Positions 1 through 7,870 of a DNA stretch of 14,946 nucleotides are shown in pieces. Both the position numbers and the translations under genes were made by a program. Source of the stretch: JAITWN01 sp964388175. GTDB taxonomy: Bacteria; Pseudomonadota; Gammaproteobacteria; SZUA-140. The stretch lies in NCBI GenBank assembly GCA_964388175.1, contig CAYLYS010000061.1:1-14946 (forward strand), written 5' to 3'. The stretch's first letter is position 1. Each line of letters starts with the position of its first letter. A model generated the notes under the pieces. That model had not been told where the DNA came from, searched no databases, and was given only the letters and a program-made list of their open reading frames with translations.

Positions 1-43
1 GCCCTTTACTCCACCCCCCATTCCCTATATCTTCTCCCCCACT

Positions 44-243
44 CAGGTGTCCCCGCGGGCGTTCGCCCCAGGGGATGAAACGGGAAGTCGGTGCGCCCGG
101 ACTCATGTCCATGGCAATCCCGACGCTGCCCCCGCAACGGTAAGCGAGTAGAGATCGGCACGCGCCACTGTGCACATGCACGGGAAGGCGCCGGTCGGAT
201 CGGTGAGTTCCCCGATCGCTCGCGAGCCCGGAGACCGGCCTGG
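44..243 (+). promoter_or_regulatory. Cobalamin (B12) riboswitch
   Basis: This is a cobalamin-sensing aptamer (Rfam Cobalamin class) in the btuB leader. Visible hallmarks, in order: CAGGTG at 44-49, forming the 5' side of P1; GGGATGAAACGGGAAGTCGGTG around 73-92, the conserved core; CTGCCCCCGCAACGGTAA around 126-143; the GCCACTG block at 164-170; GGGAAGGCG at 182-190; and the B12 box AGCCCGGAGACCGGCCTG at 225-242, whose GCCTG end pairs with the 5' CAGGT. In this family adenosylcobalamin binding normally represses the downstream gene, so B12 uptake is shut down when the cofactor is abundant. The sequence between the aptamer and the start codon has no T-tract terminator, so control is more likely at translation initiation (inference). 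The promoter is not identifiable in the first 43 bases. Confidence 0.95.
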
Positions 244-318
244 GAGGAAACCGTACGGTGTCGCGGCGGGCGGCCTGGGTTCGGATCGTCGAGCCTGTTT
301 GTCTCCGCCGTTTGCATG

Positions 319-371
319 CCTCCGGTACAACGATAAGAGCACCGCGCGCGGGTGTGCGCGATGAACGGAGG
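319..371 (+). promoter_or_regulatory. Possible RBS-sequestering stem of the riboswitch
   Basis: CCTCCG at 319-324 is perfectly complementary to CGGAGG at 366-371, which contains the btuB Shine-Dalgarno. Pairing would hide the ribosome-binding site. A second copy of GGAGG at 243-247, directly after the B12 box, could compete for the same CCTCC, which would give two alternative structures. The complementarity is seen directly; the switching role is inference, because six base pairs can occur by chance in GC-rich DNA. Confidence 0.4.
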
Positions 372-377
372 ATTTCC

Positions 378-2180
378 ATGAATTTCAGATTGTCCTGTCT
401 GGCTGCGGCGGTGTGCGCGGCCGCTGTGCCTGTTGCCGTTGCTGTTGCCGCTGGGCCTGCAGTCGAGGAGCAGGAGGTGGTGCTGGTGACCGCGACGCGC
501 ACGGCGCAGCTCGCCGACGAGGTGCTGGCGCCGACGGTGGTGATCACGCGCGAGGAGATCGAGCGCATGCAGGCGGTCGATCTCGCCGACGTGCTGCGTT
601 TCCATGCCGGTTTCGATATCGGCCGCAACGGCGGTCCGGGTCAGCCCGCTTCGCTGTTCATTCGCGGCACCGACAGCAATCATGCGCTGGTGCTGATCGA
701 CGGGGTGCGCATGAATCCGGGCACGATCGGCGGCGCGGCGCTGCAGAACATCGATCCGGCGCTGGTCGAGCGCATCGAGGTGGTGAAGGGGCCGCGTTCG
801 TCTCTGTACGGTTCCGATGCCATCGGCGGCGTGGTCAATATCATCACGCGCCGTGCGGCGCAGGGTACGCAGGCGAATGCCGCCGTCGGCGGCGGCAGCT
901 TCATGACCCGCCGTTTCTCCGCCGGTGTGCGCCATGCGCTCGGCGGTACGCGGGTCGGCGTCGAGGCCGCGCTCAACAAGACCGACGGCTTCCCGCCGCG
1001 CACCGCTTCGGACATCAAGGCCGGCCACGACAATCTCAGCGTCAATGCGCATCTCGGACACCGCTTCTCGCTGCTGGACGTCGAGCTGAGCCATTTCGAG
1101 GCGAGCGGCGATACCGAATACCTGGACTTCTTCCTCACCCCGGTCGACCAGGATTTCAAGAACAGCGTCACCGCGCTGCGCCTGGAGGCGTCGCCGACGT
1201 CGAACTGGACGAGCCGGCTGCGGCTCAGTCAGGCCAAGGATGAGATCGATCAGAATCAGAGCCCCGATTACGCGCATACCGAGCGCTTGACCGCCGACTG
1301 GCAGAATGACATCCGGCTCGGCCGGGCGCAGCTGCTGACCTTGGGTGTCGAGGGCACGCGGGAAAAGACGGCGGCGGAAAGCTTCGGCACCGTCTTCGAC
1401 GAGGAGCGCGACATATCCGCCGTCTATGTGCAGGATGCGATCGAATACGGCGCCCACCGCGCCGTGCTGGCGGCGCGCTACACCGATTACGACGGCTTCG
1501 GTGACCATCTCACCTGGGACGTCGAATACGGCTACTGGCTGACTCCCGCAACACGGCTGAGCGCCGCTGCCGGTACCGCTTTCCGCGCGCCTGACAGCAG
1601 TGACCGCTTCGGCTTCGGCGGCAATCCGGATCTGAAACCGGAGGAATCGCGCAATATCGAAATCGGTTTGCGCCACCGTTTTTCACCGAGTCAGCGCGCT
1701 TCGCTGCAGATCTTCCACAACGAAATCGACGAGCTGATCGAGTTCGCCGGTGACGATGGCATGACCAACATCGCCGAGGCGCGCATCCGCGGCGTCGAGG
1801 CGGGCTATGACTACGACGCCGGTCCCTGGCACTTCGGTCTGACGGCGACGGTGCAGGATCCGCAGTCGCGCGATACCGGCAATCAGCTGCCCCGGCGCGC
1901 CGAACGCAGCGCCACCGCGCGCCTGGTCTATACCGCGGACCGCTGGCAGTTCGGCGCCGACGTGCTGGCAGCCTCTGATCGCCGCGATTCGGACTTCAGT
2001 ACCGCGGTGCTCGCCGGTTACGGCATCACCAATCTGACGGCGGCCGTGTTCCTGACCCGCGACTGGACGCTGCGCGCGCGGGTGGAAAACGCTTTCGATA
2101 AGGAATACGCGCTGGCCGACGGCTACAACACCGCCGAACGCTCCTATCTGCTGCAGCTTGCCTGGCAGTACGGCGGTTAG
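378..2180 (+). CDS. btuB: TonB-dependent vitamin B12 outer-membrane receptor BtuB
   Basis: This is an outer-membrane beta-barrel that imports cobalamin using TonB energy; 600 aa, against about 614 in E. coli BtuB. I chose ATG 378 because GGAGG lies at 367-371 and the protein then starts with a signal peptide (MNFRLSCLAAAV..., cleavage near residue 25). An upstream in-frame ATG at 258 would put 40 non-signal residues in front. A TonB-box-like EVVLVTA is at residues 33-39. The plug domain has FIRGTDSNHALVLIDGVR around 94-111 and GPRSSLYGSDAIGGVVNIIT around 138-157, both very close to E. coli BtuB. The barrel follows, with a NAFDKEYA motif near the end. The cobalamin riboswitch directly upstream independently supports a B12 substrate over an iron siderophore. 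Oddity: the protein ends in W-Q-Y-G-G instead of the usual terminal aromatic residue of barrel proteins. No periplasmic or ABC transporter partner genes follow. Confidence 0.93.
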   Translation: MNFRLSCLAAAVCAAAVPVAVAVAAGPAVEEQEVVLVTATRTAQLADEVLAPTVVITREEIERMQAVDLADVLRFHAGFDIGRNGGPGQPASLFIRGTDSNHALVLIDGVRMNPGTIGGAALQNIDPALVERIEVVKGPRSSLYGSDAIGGVVNIITRRAAQGTQANAAVGGGSFMTRRFSAGVRHALGGTRVGVEAALNKTDGFPPRTASDIKAGHDNLSVNAHLGHRFSLLDVELSHFEASGDTEYLDFFLTPVDQDFKNSVTALRLEASPTSNWTSRLRLSQAKDEIDQNQSPDYAHTERLTADWQNDIRLGRAQLLTLGVEGTREKTAAESFGTVFDEERDISAVYVQDAIEYGAHRAVLAARYTDYDGFGDHLTWDVEYGYWLTPATRLSAAAGTAFRAPDSSDRFGFGGNPDLKPEESRNIEIGLRHRFSPSQRASLQIFHNEIDELIEFAGDDGMTNIAEARIRGVEAGYDYDAGPWHFGLTATVQDPQSRDTGNQLPRRAERSATARLVYTADRWQFGADVLAASDRRDSDFSTAVLAGYGITNLTAAVFLTRDWTLRARVENAFDKEYALADGYNTAERSYLLQLAWQYGG

Positions 2181-2213
2181 GCCGGCCTCGGTCAGAGGCA
2201 GTCAAGCGTCTGT

Positions 2214-2238
2214 CCGGGCGGTCGTCGTGGCCGCCCGG
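2214..2238 (+). terminator. GC-rich hairpin after btuB, possible terminator
   Basis: A perfect 8-bp inverted repeat, CCGGGCGG at 2214-2221 and CCGCCCGG at 2231-2238, with a 9-base loop, lies 33 bases after the btuB stop. No T-tract follows, so it is not a standard intrinsic terminator. It may be a transcript-end structure or act with Rho. Confidence 0.35.
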
Positions 2239-2346
2239 CAGCGCTGCGCATGGCCTGTTTCCGATCTCCCGGCGATGCGCTTTCGTCCCGCATAATTTTT
2301 TGAAAACAGTCGCTTATCCGCTTTTCCCTCATGCATGACGTGCGTG

Positions 2347-2377
2347 CTGACGCGTATTCCCGCCATTTTTCTATAGT
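2347..2377 (+). promoter_or_regulatory. Candidate promoter of the miaB operon
   Basis: TATAGT at 2372-2377 is a 5/6 match to the -10 consensus, 36 bases before the first miaB ATG. The best -35-like element is CTGACG at 2347-2352 with a long 19-bp spacer. The local drop in GC content in 2290-2380 also fits a promoter region. This is a weak pattern match. Confidence 0.35.
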
Positions 2378-2413
2378 GGAAATGTGCGCCGTAACGTAGT
2401 AGCTTAGGGCCTC

Positions 2414-3808
2414 ATGTCACTCGTGACTCAGGGGAGTATGGGACGCAAGCTCTATATAAAGACCTTCGGCTGCCAGATGAATGAGTACGACTCCGCCAGG
2501 ATGGCGGATGCCTTGGTTGATGTGTATGGATTCGAGCTTGCAACCCAACCCGAAGAGGCCGACGTAATTCTGGTCAACACCTGCTCGGTGCGCGACAAGG
2601 CGCAGGAGAAGCTGTTTTCCCAGCTCGGCCGCTGGCGCCCGTGGAAAGCGGAGCGACCGGGTCGCGTCCTCGGTGTCGGCGGCTGCGTCGCCAGCCAGGA
2701 AGGCGCCGCGATACGTGAGCGCGCGCCCTATGTCGATCTGGTGTTCGGTCCGCAGACGCTGCACCGCCTGCCCGAAATGCTCGGCGAACACCTGCGCAGC
2801 CGCGCTCCGGTCGTCGATATCAGTTTTCCCGAGATCGAGAAATTCGACTGCCTGCCGCCGCCGCGCGCGGAAGGGCCCTGCGCCTACGTGTCGGTGATGG
2901 AAGGCTGCAGCAAGTACTGCACTTTCTGCGTCGTACCCTATACCCGCGGCGAGGAAGTGAGCCGGACCTTCGAATCGGTGCTGGTGGAGGTGAGGCAGCT
3001 CGCCGCCCAGGGCGTGCGCGAAGTGACGCTGCTCGGTCAGAACGTCAATGCCTATCGCGGTCTGATGGAAGACGGCACCGAGGCCGATCTGGCGCTGCTG
3101 TTCCATTATATAGCCGCCATCGACGGCATCGAGCGCATCCGCTACACCACCTCGCATCCGGTCGAATTTTCCGACAATCTGCTGCGCGCCCATGCCGAGC
3201 TGCCCCAGCTCGCCGTGCATGTGCATCTGCCGGTGCAGAGCGGATCGGATCAGATTCTGGCGCGGATGAAGCGCGGACACACCGCGCTCGAGTATCGCGC
3301 CCTCATCCGCCGTTTGCGCGCGGCCCGCCCCGGCGTCAGCCTGTCCTCGGATTTCATCGTCGGTTTCCCCGGCGAGACCGAAGCGGATTTCCAGGCGACG
3401 ATGAATCTGATCGAGGATATCCGTTTCGACCATGCCTTCAGCTTCATCTACAGCCCGCGCCCCGGGACGCCGGCCGCTGCGTACCCGGACGATGTGCCGC
3501 ACAGCGTCAAGGCCGAACGCCTGCAGCGCTTGCAGGAACGTCTGAACGAGATCGCGGCCGATTTCAACCGCGCCATGATCGGCACGCGCCAGCGCGTGCT
3601 GGTCGAGCGCGTTTCGCGCAAATCCGCGGCCGAGCTTTCCGGCCGTGCATCGAACAACCGCATCGTGGTGTTCCCCGGCGCCGCCGCCCTGGTCGGGCGT
3701 TTCGTCGAGGTCGAGATCACCGCGGCCGGCTTCAATTCACTGCGTGGCGATATCGTTGCCACGCCGGCGAGGGAAGGGCAGCGTGAAGCCGCCGCCAACT
3801 GGATCTGA
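2414..3808 (+). CDS. miaB: tRNA-2-methylthio-N6-dimethylallyladenosine synthase MiaB
   Basis: A radical-SAM methylthiotransferase that adds the 2-methylthio group to i6A37 in tRNAs reading UNN codons. The 464-aa frame has the N-terminal UPF0004 domain with its three auxiliary-cluster cysteines (FGCQMNEYDS C20, NTCSVR C57, GGCVA C91), the radical-SAM CxxxCxxC at C165, C169 and C172 (MEGCSKYCTFC), and a C-terminal TRAM domain from roughly residue 380. KLYIKTFGCQMNEYDS is diagnostic of MiaB rather than RimO. Two starts are possible: ATG 2414, or ATG 2438, which has GGGGAG just upstream at 2431-2436 (very close spacing) and gives MGRKLYIKTFGC, closer to the E. coli N-terminus. It is the first gene of the conserved miaB-ybeZ-ybeY-corC-lnt operon; its TGA is followed at once by the ybeZ ATG. 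Confidence 0.96.
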   Translation: MSLVTQGSMGRKLYIKTFGCQMNEYDSARMADALVDVYGFELATQPEEADVILVNTCSVRDKAQEKLFSQLGRWRPWKAERPGRVLGVGGCVASQEGAAIRERAPYVDLVFGPQTLHRLPEMLGEHLRSRAPVVDISFPEIEKFDCLPPPRAEGPCAYVSVMEGCSKYCTFCVVPYTRGEEVSRTFESVLVEVRQLAAQGVREVTLLGQNVNAYRGLMEDGTEADLALLFHYIAAIDGIERIRYTTSHPVEFSDNLLRAHAELPQLAVHVHLPVQSGSDQILARMKRGHTALEYRALIRRLRAARPGVSLSSDFIVGFPGETEADFQATMNLIEDIRFDHAFSFIYSPRPGTPAAAYPDDVPHSVKAERLQRLQERLNEIAADFNRAMIGTRQRVLVERVSRKSAAELSGRASNNRIVVFPGAAALVGRFVEVEITAAGFNSLRGDIVATPAREGQREAAANWI

Positions 3809-4888
3809 ATGGCACGCCCTCCTGCCAACGTGCCCGGCACGGCCAATGCGGATCATGGCGCGGCCATGACGACCGAAGACGCGCCGCAGAGCCGCGAGCT
3901 GGTGCTCGAGCCCGAGGACAATCAGCGTCTCGCCAGTCTGTGCGGCCAGTTCGACGAACACCTGCGTGAGATCGAGCGCAGGCTGGGCGTGGAGCTCAAC
4001 AACCGCGGCAATGTCTTTCACATCATCGGTCCGGCGGCGGCGGTGGATGCCGCGCAGCGCATGCTGCAGCGTCTTTACGCCGCGACCGCATCGTCTCCGC
4101 TCACGCCCGCGAATCTGCATCTGCTGCTGCAGGCCGCGGACGAAGATGCGGGAGAGATGAGCGCGGGCGAGCCGGATGACGCCGAACCCGCCGAGCCGCC
4201 GCGCATCAGTACCCGCGGCAGCATGATCGTGCCGCGCGGCGCCAATCAGCGCCGCTACGTCGACAACATCCACAAGTGCGACATCAATTTCGGCATCGGT
4301 CCGGCCGGCACCGGCAAGACCTATCTCGCCGTCGCCTGCGCGGTCGAGGCGCTCGAACGCGAACAGGTGCGGCGCATTCTGCTGGTGCGTCCCGCGGTCG
4401 AGGCCGGCGAGCGGCTCGGTTTCCTGCCCGGCGATCTGGCGCAGAAGATCGACCCCTATCTGCGGCCGCTCTATGACGCGCTCTATGAAATGCTGGGTTT
4501 CGACCGCGTCGGCAAGCTCATCGAGCGCAACGTCATCGAAGTCGCTCCGCTCGCCTATATGCGCGGGCGCACGCTCAACGAGTCGTTCATCATCCTCGAC
4601 GAGGCGCAGAACACCACCACGGAGCAGATGAAGATGTTCCTGACCCGTATCGGTTTCGGTTCCACGGTCGTGGTCACCGGCGACATCACCCAGGTCGATC
4701 TGCCGCGCGAGCGTGCCTCCGGGCTGCGCCACGTGATCGAGATTCTCAAGGATATCGACGGCATCAGCTTTGTTTTCTTCCAGACGCGCGACGTGGTGCG
4801 TCATCCGCTGGTGCAGCGCATCGTTGCCGCCTATGAGCGGGCGGAAGAGCGCAAGCCCGCGCGCGACGGCAAGGGCGGACGTTCATGA
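3809..4888 (+). CDS. ybeZ: PhoH-like ATPase PhoL/YbeZ
   Basis: A PhoH-family nucleotide-binding protein that in proteobacteria works next to the YbeY endoribonuclease in RNA and ribosome quality control; it is probably an ATP-driven RNA remodeller. The 359-aa frame shows a small KH-like N-terminal region (about 30-95), an acidic linker (about 108-130), Walker A GPAGTGKT at 164-171, the family motif RPAVEAGERLGFLPGD at 194-209, and Walker B ILDEAQN at 262-268. ATG 3809 abuts the miaB stop (TGAATG) without an intergenic base. The second in-frame ATG at 3866 would remove 19 poorly conserved residues and may be the true start; neither has a strong Shine-Dalgarno. The stop overlaps the ybeY start as ATGA, pointing to translational coupling. 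Confidence 0.95.
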   Translation: MARPPANVPGTANADHGAAMTTEDAPQSRELVLEPEDNQRLASLCGQFDEHLREIERRLGVELNNRGNVFHIIGPAAAVDAAQRMLQRLYAATASSPLTPANLHLLLQAADEDAGEMSAGEPDDAEPAEPPRISTRGSMIVPRGANQRRYVDNIHKCDINFGIGPAGTGKTYLAVACAVEALEREQVRRILLVRPAVEAGERLGFLPGDLAQKIDPYLRPLYDALYEMLGFDRVGKLIERNVIEVAPLAYMRGRTLNESFIILDEAQNTTTEQMKMFLTRIGFGSTVVVTGDITQVDLPRERASGLRHVIEILKDIDGISFVFFQTRDVVRHPLVQRIVAAYERAEERKPARDGKGGRS

Positions 4889-5427
4889 GGGCGCTGGAAC
4901 TGGACCTCCAGTACGCGCTGGATGAGGCGGACGAGGGCGCCCAGCGCCTGCCGGCGGCCGAGGCATTCGACGGCTGGGTGCGGGCGGCGCTGCACGGACG
5001 GCGCGATGCGGCGCAACTGGTGCTGCGCATCGTCGGTGCGGACGAAGGCCGCGAGCTGAACGAGCGCTATCGCGGCCGCAAGGGGCCGACCAATGTGCTG
5101 TCGTTCGTATTCGAGCAGCCGGAGCTGCTCGATCCGCCGCTGCTCGGCGATATCGTCGTCTGTGCGCCGCTGGTCGAACGCGAGGCGGCGGAGCAGGGCA
5201 AGGCAACGCAGGCTCACTGGGCGCATCTGGTCGTGCACGGTGTGCTGCATCTGATCGGTTATGACCATGAAGAAGAGAATGAGGCATTGATCATGGAAGG
5301 GCTGGAGCGGGAAATTCTGACTGGATTGGGCTTCCCCGATCCCTACGAGGGCGACGAGTCCGATGCGGACGATGAGGCGCGGCAGCCGCAGGGCGCGCCG
5401 GCCGGCACGCGGAGGGCGGAGTCATGA
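4885..5427 (+). CDS. ybeY: Endoribonuclease YbeY (rRNA maturation/ribosome quality control)
   Basis: A single-strand-specific metallo-endoribonuclease needed for 16S rRNA 3'-end maturation and for degrading defective 70S ribosomes. The 180-aa protein has the family's zinc motif H3xH5xH as HGVLHLIGYDH, with metal ligands H118, H122 and H128, and the upstream conserved block GRKGPTNVLSF (64-74) and LGDIVV (87-92). It is slightly longer than most YbeY proteins because of a low-complexity, mostly acidic tail after residue 153 (EGDESDADDEAR...), unlikely to be part of the catalytic fold. Both ends overlap neighbours by ATGA (4885-4888 with ybeZ, 5424-5427 with corC), so translation is probably coupled through all three genes. 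Confidence 0.96.
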   Translation: MRALELDLQYALDEADEGAQRLPAAEAFDGWVRAALHGRRDAAQLVLRIVGADEGRELNERYRGRKGPTNVLSFVFEQPELLDPPLLGDIVVCAPLVEREAAEQGKATQAHWAHLVVHGVLHLIGYDHEEENEALIMEGLEREILTGLGFPDPYEGDESDADDEARQPQGAPAGTRRAES

Positions 5428-6317
5428 ACGACAGTCAGCCCGACAGTCCCGAGGCGGTCCAGCGTTCCTGGCTGGGCCGCCTGAGCAAGGCATTCACCGG
5501 CAGCGAACCGCGCAACCGGCAGGAGCTGATCGAATCGCTGCGTGAGGCGCGCCAGCGCGGCCTGATCGAGGCGGACGCCCTGACGATGATCGAGGGCGTG
5601 CTGGAAGTGACGGAAATGCAGGTCCGCGAGATCATGATCCCGCGCGCGCAGATGGTGGTGGTCGAGCGCGACGCCTCGCTGGCCGAAATCCTGCCCATCC
5701 TCACCGAGTCGCAGCATTCGCGTTTTCCGGTGATCGGCGAGAACAAGGACGAGGTGCTCGGCATTCTGCTGGCCAAGGATCTGCTGCCTTATCTGGTCGG
5801 CGAACAGCAGCGCGAGTTCGATATCGGCGACATCCTGCGGCCGGCGGCCTTCGTTCCCGAGAGCAAGCGGCTCGACGTGCTGCTCAAGGAATTCCGCGCC
5901 AGCCGCAATCACATCGCGCTGGTGGTCGACGAATACGGCGGCATCGACGGCATGGTCACCATCGAGGACGTGCTCGAGCAGATCGTCGGCGAGATCGCCG
6001 ACGAGCACGATATCGATGACCAGATCTACGTCATGAAGCATGGCGATCGCGGCTACACGGTCAAGGCGCTGACGCCGATCGAGGAATTCAACGATTATTT
6101 CCATGCCGACTTCTCCGACGAGGAGTTCGACACCATCGGCGGTCTGCTGATGTACGAATTCGGTCGCCTGCCGCGCCGCGGCGAAACCCGTGACATCGGC
6201 CGCTTCCGTTTCAAGGTGCTGCACGCCGACAGCCGCCGTCTCCATCTGCTGCGGGTGATGCCGCTGCCGGGCGAGTCGGCCGGTGATGCCGATGCCTCGG
6301 CGTCCGCGGCGCAATAA
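5424..6317 (+). CDS. corC: CBS-pair/CorC_HlyC domain protein CorC (YbeX)
   Basis: A cytoplasmic protein of 297 aa with a tandem CBS pair (about 65-190) and a C-terminal CorC_HlyC transporter-associated domain (about 205-285). Landmarks are VREIMIPRAQM (67-77), the start of CBS1; SRFPVIGENKDEVLGIL (99-115); and VVDEYGGIDGMVTIEDVLEQIVGEI (167-191), the signature CBS2 end. There is no membrane DUF21 domain, so this is the short YbeX/CorC type rather than a CorB/HlyC-like integral protein. It has been linked to Mg2+/Co2+ efflux and, from its operon, to ribosome metabolism; the exact biochemical role is not settled. Start ATG 5424 overlaps the ybeY stop and follows a GGAG-rich stretch (GGAGGGCGGAG near 5411-5421). 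It is followed by a 38-base gap before lnt. Confidence 0.93.
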   Translation: MNDSQPDSPEAVQRSWLGRLSKAFTGSEPRNRQELIESLREARQRGLIEADALTMIEGVLEVTEMQVREIMIPRAQMVVVERDASLAEILPILTESQHSRFPVIGENKDEVLGILLAKDLLPYLVGEQQREFDIGDILRPAAFVPESKRLDVLLKEFRASRNHIALVVDEYGGIDGMVTIEDVLEQIVGEIADEHDIDDQIYVMKHGDRGYTVKALTPIEEFNDYFHADFSDEEFDTIGGLLMYEFGRLPRRGETRDIGRFRFKVLHADSRRLHLLRVMPLPGESAGDADASASAAQ

Positions 6318-6355
6318 GCGCATCGCGCTGTCATCGCACTGGGCGGCATGATCCT

Positions 6356-7870
6356 GTGAGCGGACGTTTCCCGGCATGGGCGGGCGGGCCCGCGGCGCTG
6401 CTTGCCGGCGCCGCCTGGCCGCTGGCGTTTTCCCCCTTCGATTTCTATCCCGTCGCGGTCCTGAGCCTTGCCGTGCTGTTTCTGCTGTGGCGCGGCGCGG
6501 GCGCGTGGCGCGCGTTCCGGCGCGGCTATCTGTTCGGGCTCGGCGCGTTCGCGGTCGGCGTGTACTGGGTGTACATCAGCATGCACGATTACGGCGGCAT
6601 GGGGCCGCTGCTGTCGGGCGCCATTACCGCGCTGCTGGTCTGCTTCATGGCGCTGTTTCCGGCGCTCGCCGGCCTCGGTGCCGCGCTCGTGCTGCGGCCG
6701 CGCCGCGCCGCGCCGGTCCCGGGCAACGGGCGCGCCTGGCTGCTGGTTTTTCCCGCGGCCTGGGTGCTGGGCGAATGGCTGCGCGGCTGGTTCCTCACCG
6801 GGTTCCCCTGGCTGCACATCGGCTACAGCCAGATCGATGCGCCGCTCGCCGGCTATGCGCCGCTGCTCGGCGTGTACGGGGTTTCGCTGCTTGCCGCGCT
6901 CAGCACGGCGCTGCTGCTGGCCGCCGCACTCCACGGCGGACGCCTGCGCCGCATTGCGCTTGGGCTGTTCGCTATGCTGTGGGTAGGTGGGTTGCTGCTG
7001 GCACAGATCGAGTGGACGCGCAGCGCCGGTGAACCGCTGCGCGTCAGTCTGGTGCAGGGCAATGTGCCGCAGGATCTCAAGTGGCATCCGGGCATGCGCG
7101 ACATCACCGTCGATCGTTATCTGCAGCTCACGCGCGCGCATTGGGACAGCGATCTCATCATCTGGCCGGAGACCGCGATCCCGATGTATTACGCCGAGGC
7201 GCGACCCTATCTCGAAGTGCTGGCGCAGGAAGCGGCGGCGCACGACACCGGGTTGATCGTCGGCTTGGTGTATCTCGACACCGAGACGCACCGCTATTAC
7301 AACAGCATGATCAGCGTCGCCGGGCAGGAAGCGATTTACCACAAGCAGCATCTGGTGCCGTTCACCGAATATCTGCCGTTCAGGTCCGTGCTCGGCGGAT
7401 TCATCGATGCATTCTCCATACCCATGTCCGATTTCAGCGCCGGCGCCGCCGATCAGGCGCCGATGATGGTCGCGGGCCAGCGCATCGGCATGTCGATCTG
7501 CTTCGAGGACGCCTTCGGCGAGGAGACCATCCGCATGCTGCCCGCTGCCACGCTGCTGGTGAACGTGAGCAACGATGCCTGGTTCAACGATTCCCTCGCG
7601 CCGCATCAGCATCTGCAGATCGCGCGCATGCGCGCGCTGGAGACCGGACGCTACCTCGCCCGCGGCACCAACACCGGCATGACGGCGCTGATCGATGCGC
7701 GCGGCCGGCTGATCGAGGTGGCGCCGCAGTTCGAGTCCACTGTGCTGAGCGGCGAGGTGGAACCGCGTCAGGGGGCGACGCCCTATGTGATGATCGGCAA
7801 CGGCGGTTTTCTGCTGCTGGCGGCGGCGATGATGCTGATCGGCTGGTTCTGGCACAGGAGAGCGGGCTGA
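6356..7870 (+). CDS. lnt: Apolipoprotein N-acyltransferase Lnt
   Basis: An inner-membrane enzyme that adds the third acyl chain to the N-terminal cysteine of lipoproteins, the last step before Lol sorting. At 504 aa it is close to E. coli Lnt (512). Hydrophobic N-terminal helices occupy about residues 12-215, followed by a periplasmic nitrilase-like domain (about 226-470) and a final membrane helix (484-498). The catalytic triad is visible: E272 in IIWPETAIP, K330 in IYHKQHLVPFTEYLPF and C382 in GMSICFED. TGFPWLHIGYSQID (148-161) is a strongly conserved Lnt block. The start is GTG 6356; a nearby ATG at 6348 is out of frame and opens only a three-codon ORF. The TGA stop is immediately followed by the GTG of the rssA-like gene, so the two are probably cotranscribed. 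Confidence 0.96.
   Translation: MSGRFPAWAGGPAALLAGAAWPLAFSPFDFYPVAVLSLAVLFLLWRGAGAWRAFRRGYLFGLGAFAVGVYWVYISMHDYGGMGPLLSGAITALLVCFMALFPALAGLGAALVLRPRRAAPVPGNGRAWLLVFPAAWVLGEWLRGWFLTGFPWLHIGYSQIDAPLAGYAPLLGVYGVSLLAALSTALLLAAALHGGRLRRIALGLFAMLWVGGLLLAQIEWTRSAGEPLRVSLVQGNVPQDLKWHPGMRDITVDRYLQLTRAHWDSDLIIWPETAIPMYYAEARPYLEVLAQEAAAHDTGLIVGLVYLDTETHRYYNSMISVAGQEAIYHKQHLVPFTEYLPFRSVLGGFIDAFSIPMSDFSAGAADQAPMMVAGQRIGMSICFEDAFGEETIRMLPAATLLVNVSNDAWFNDSLAPHQHLQIARMRALETGRYLARGTNTGMTALIDARGRLIEVAPQFESTVLSGEVEPRQGATPYVMIGNGGFLLLAAAMMLIGWFWHRRAG

Noticed and set aside
6..1676. 556-aa open frame on the minus strand opposite the riboswitch and btuB
   Set aside because: It is an antisense shadow: it has no recognisable domain and covers a structured riboswitch and a well-conserved btuB.
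2414..3808. RimO (ribosomal protein S12 methylthiotransferase) instead of MiaB
   Set aside because: The N-terminal TFGCQMNEYDS signature, the SHP block and the ybeZYX-lnt operon are those of MiaB.
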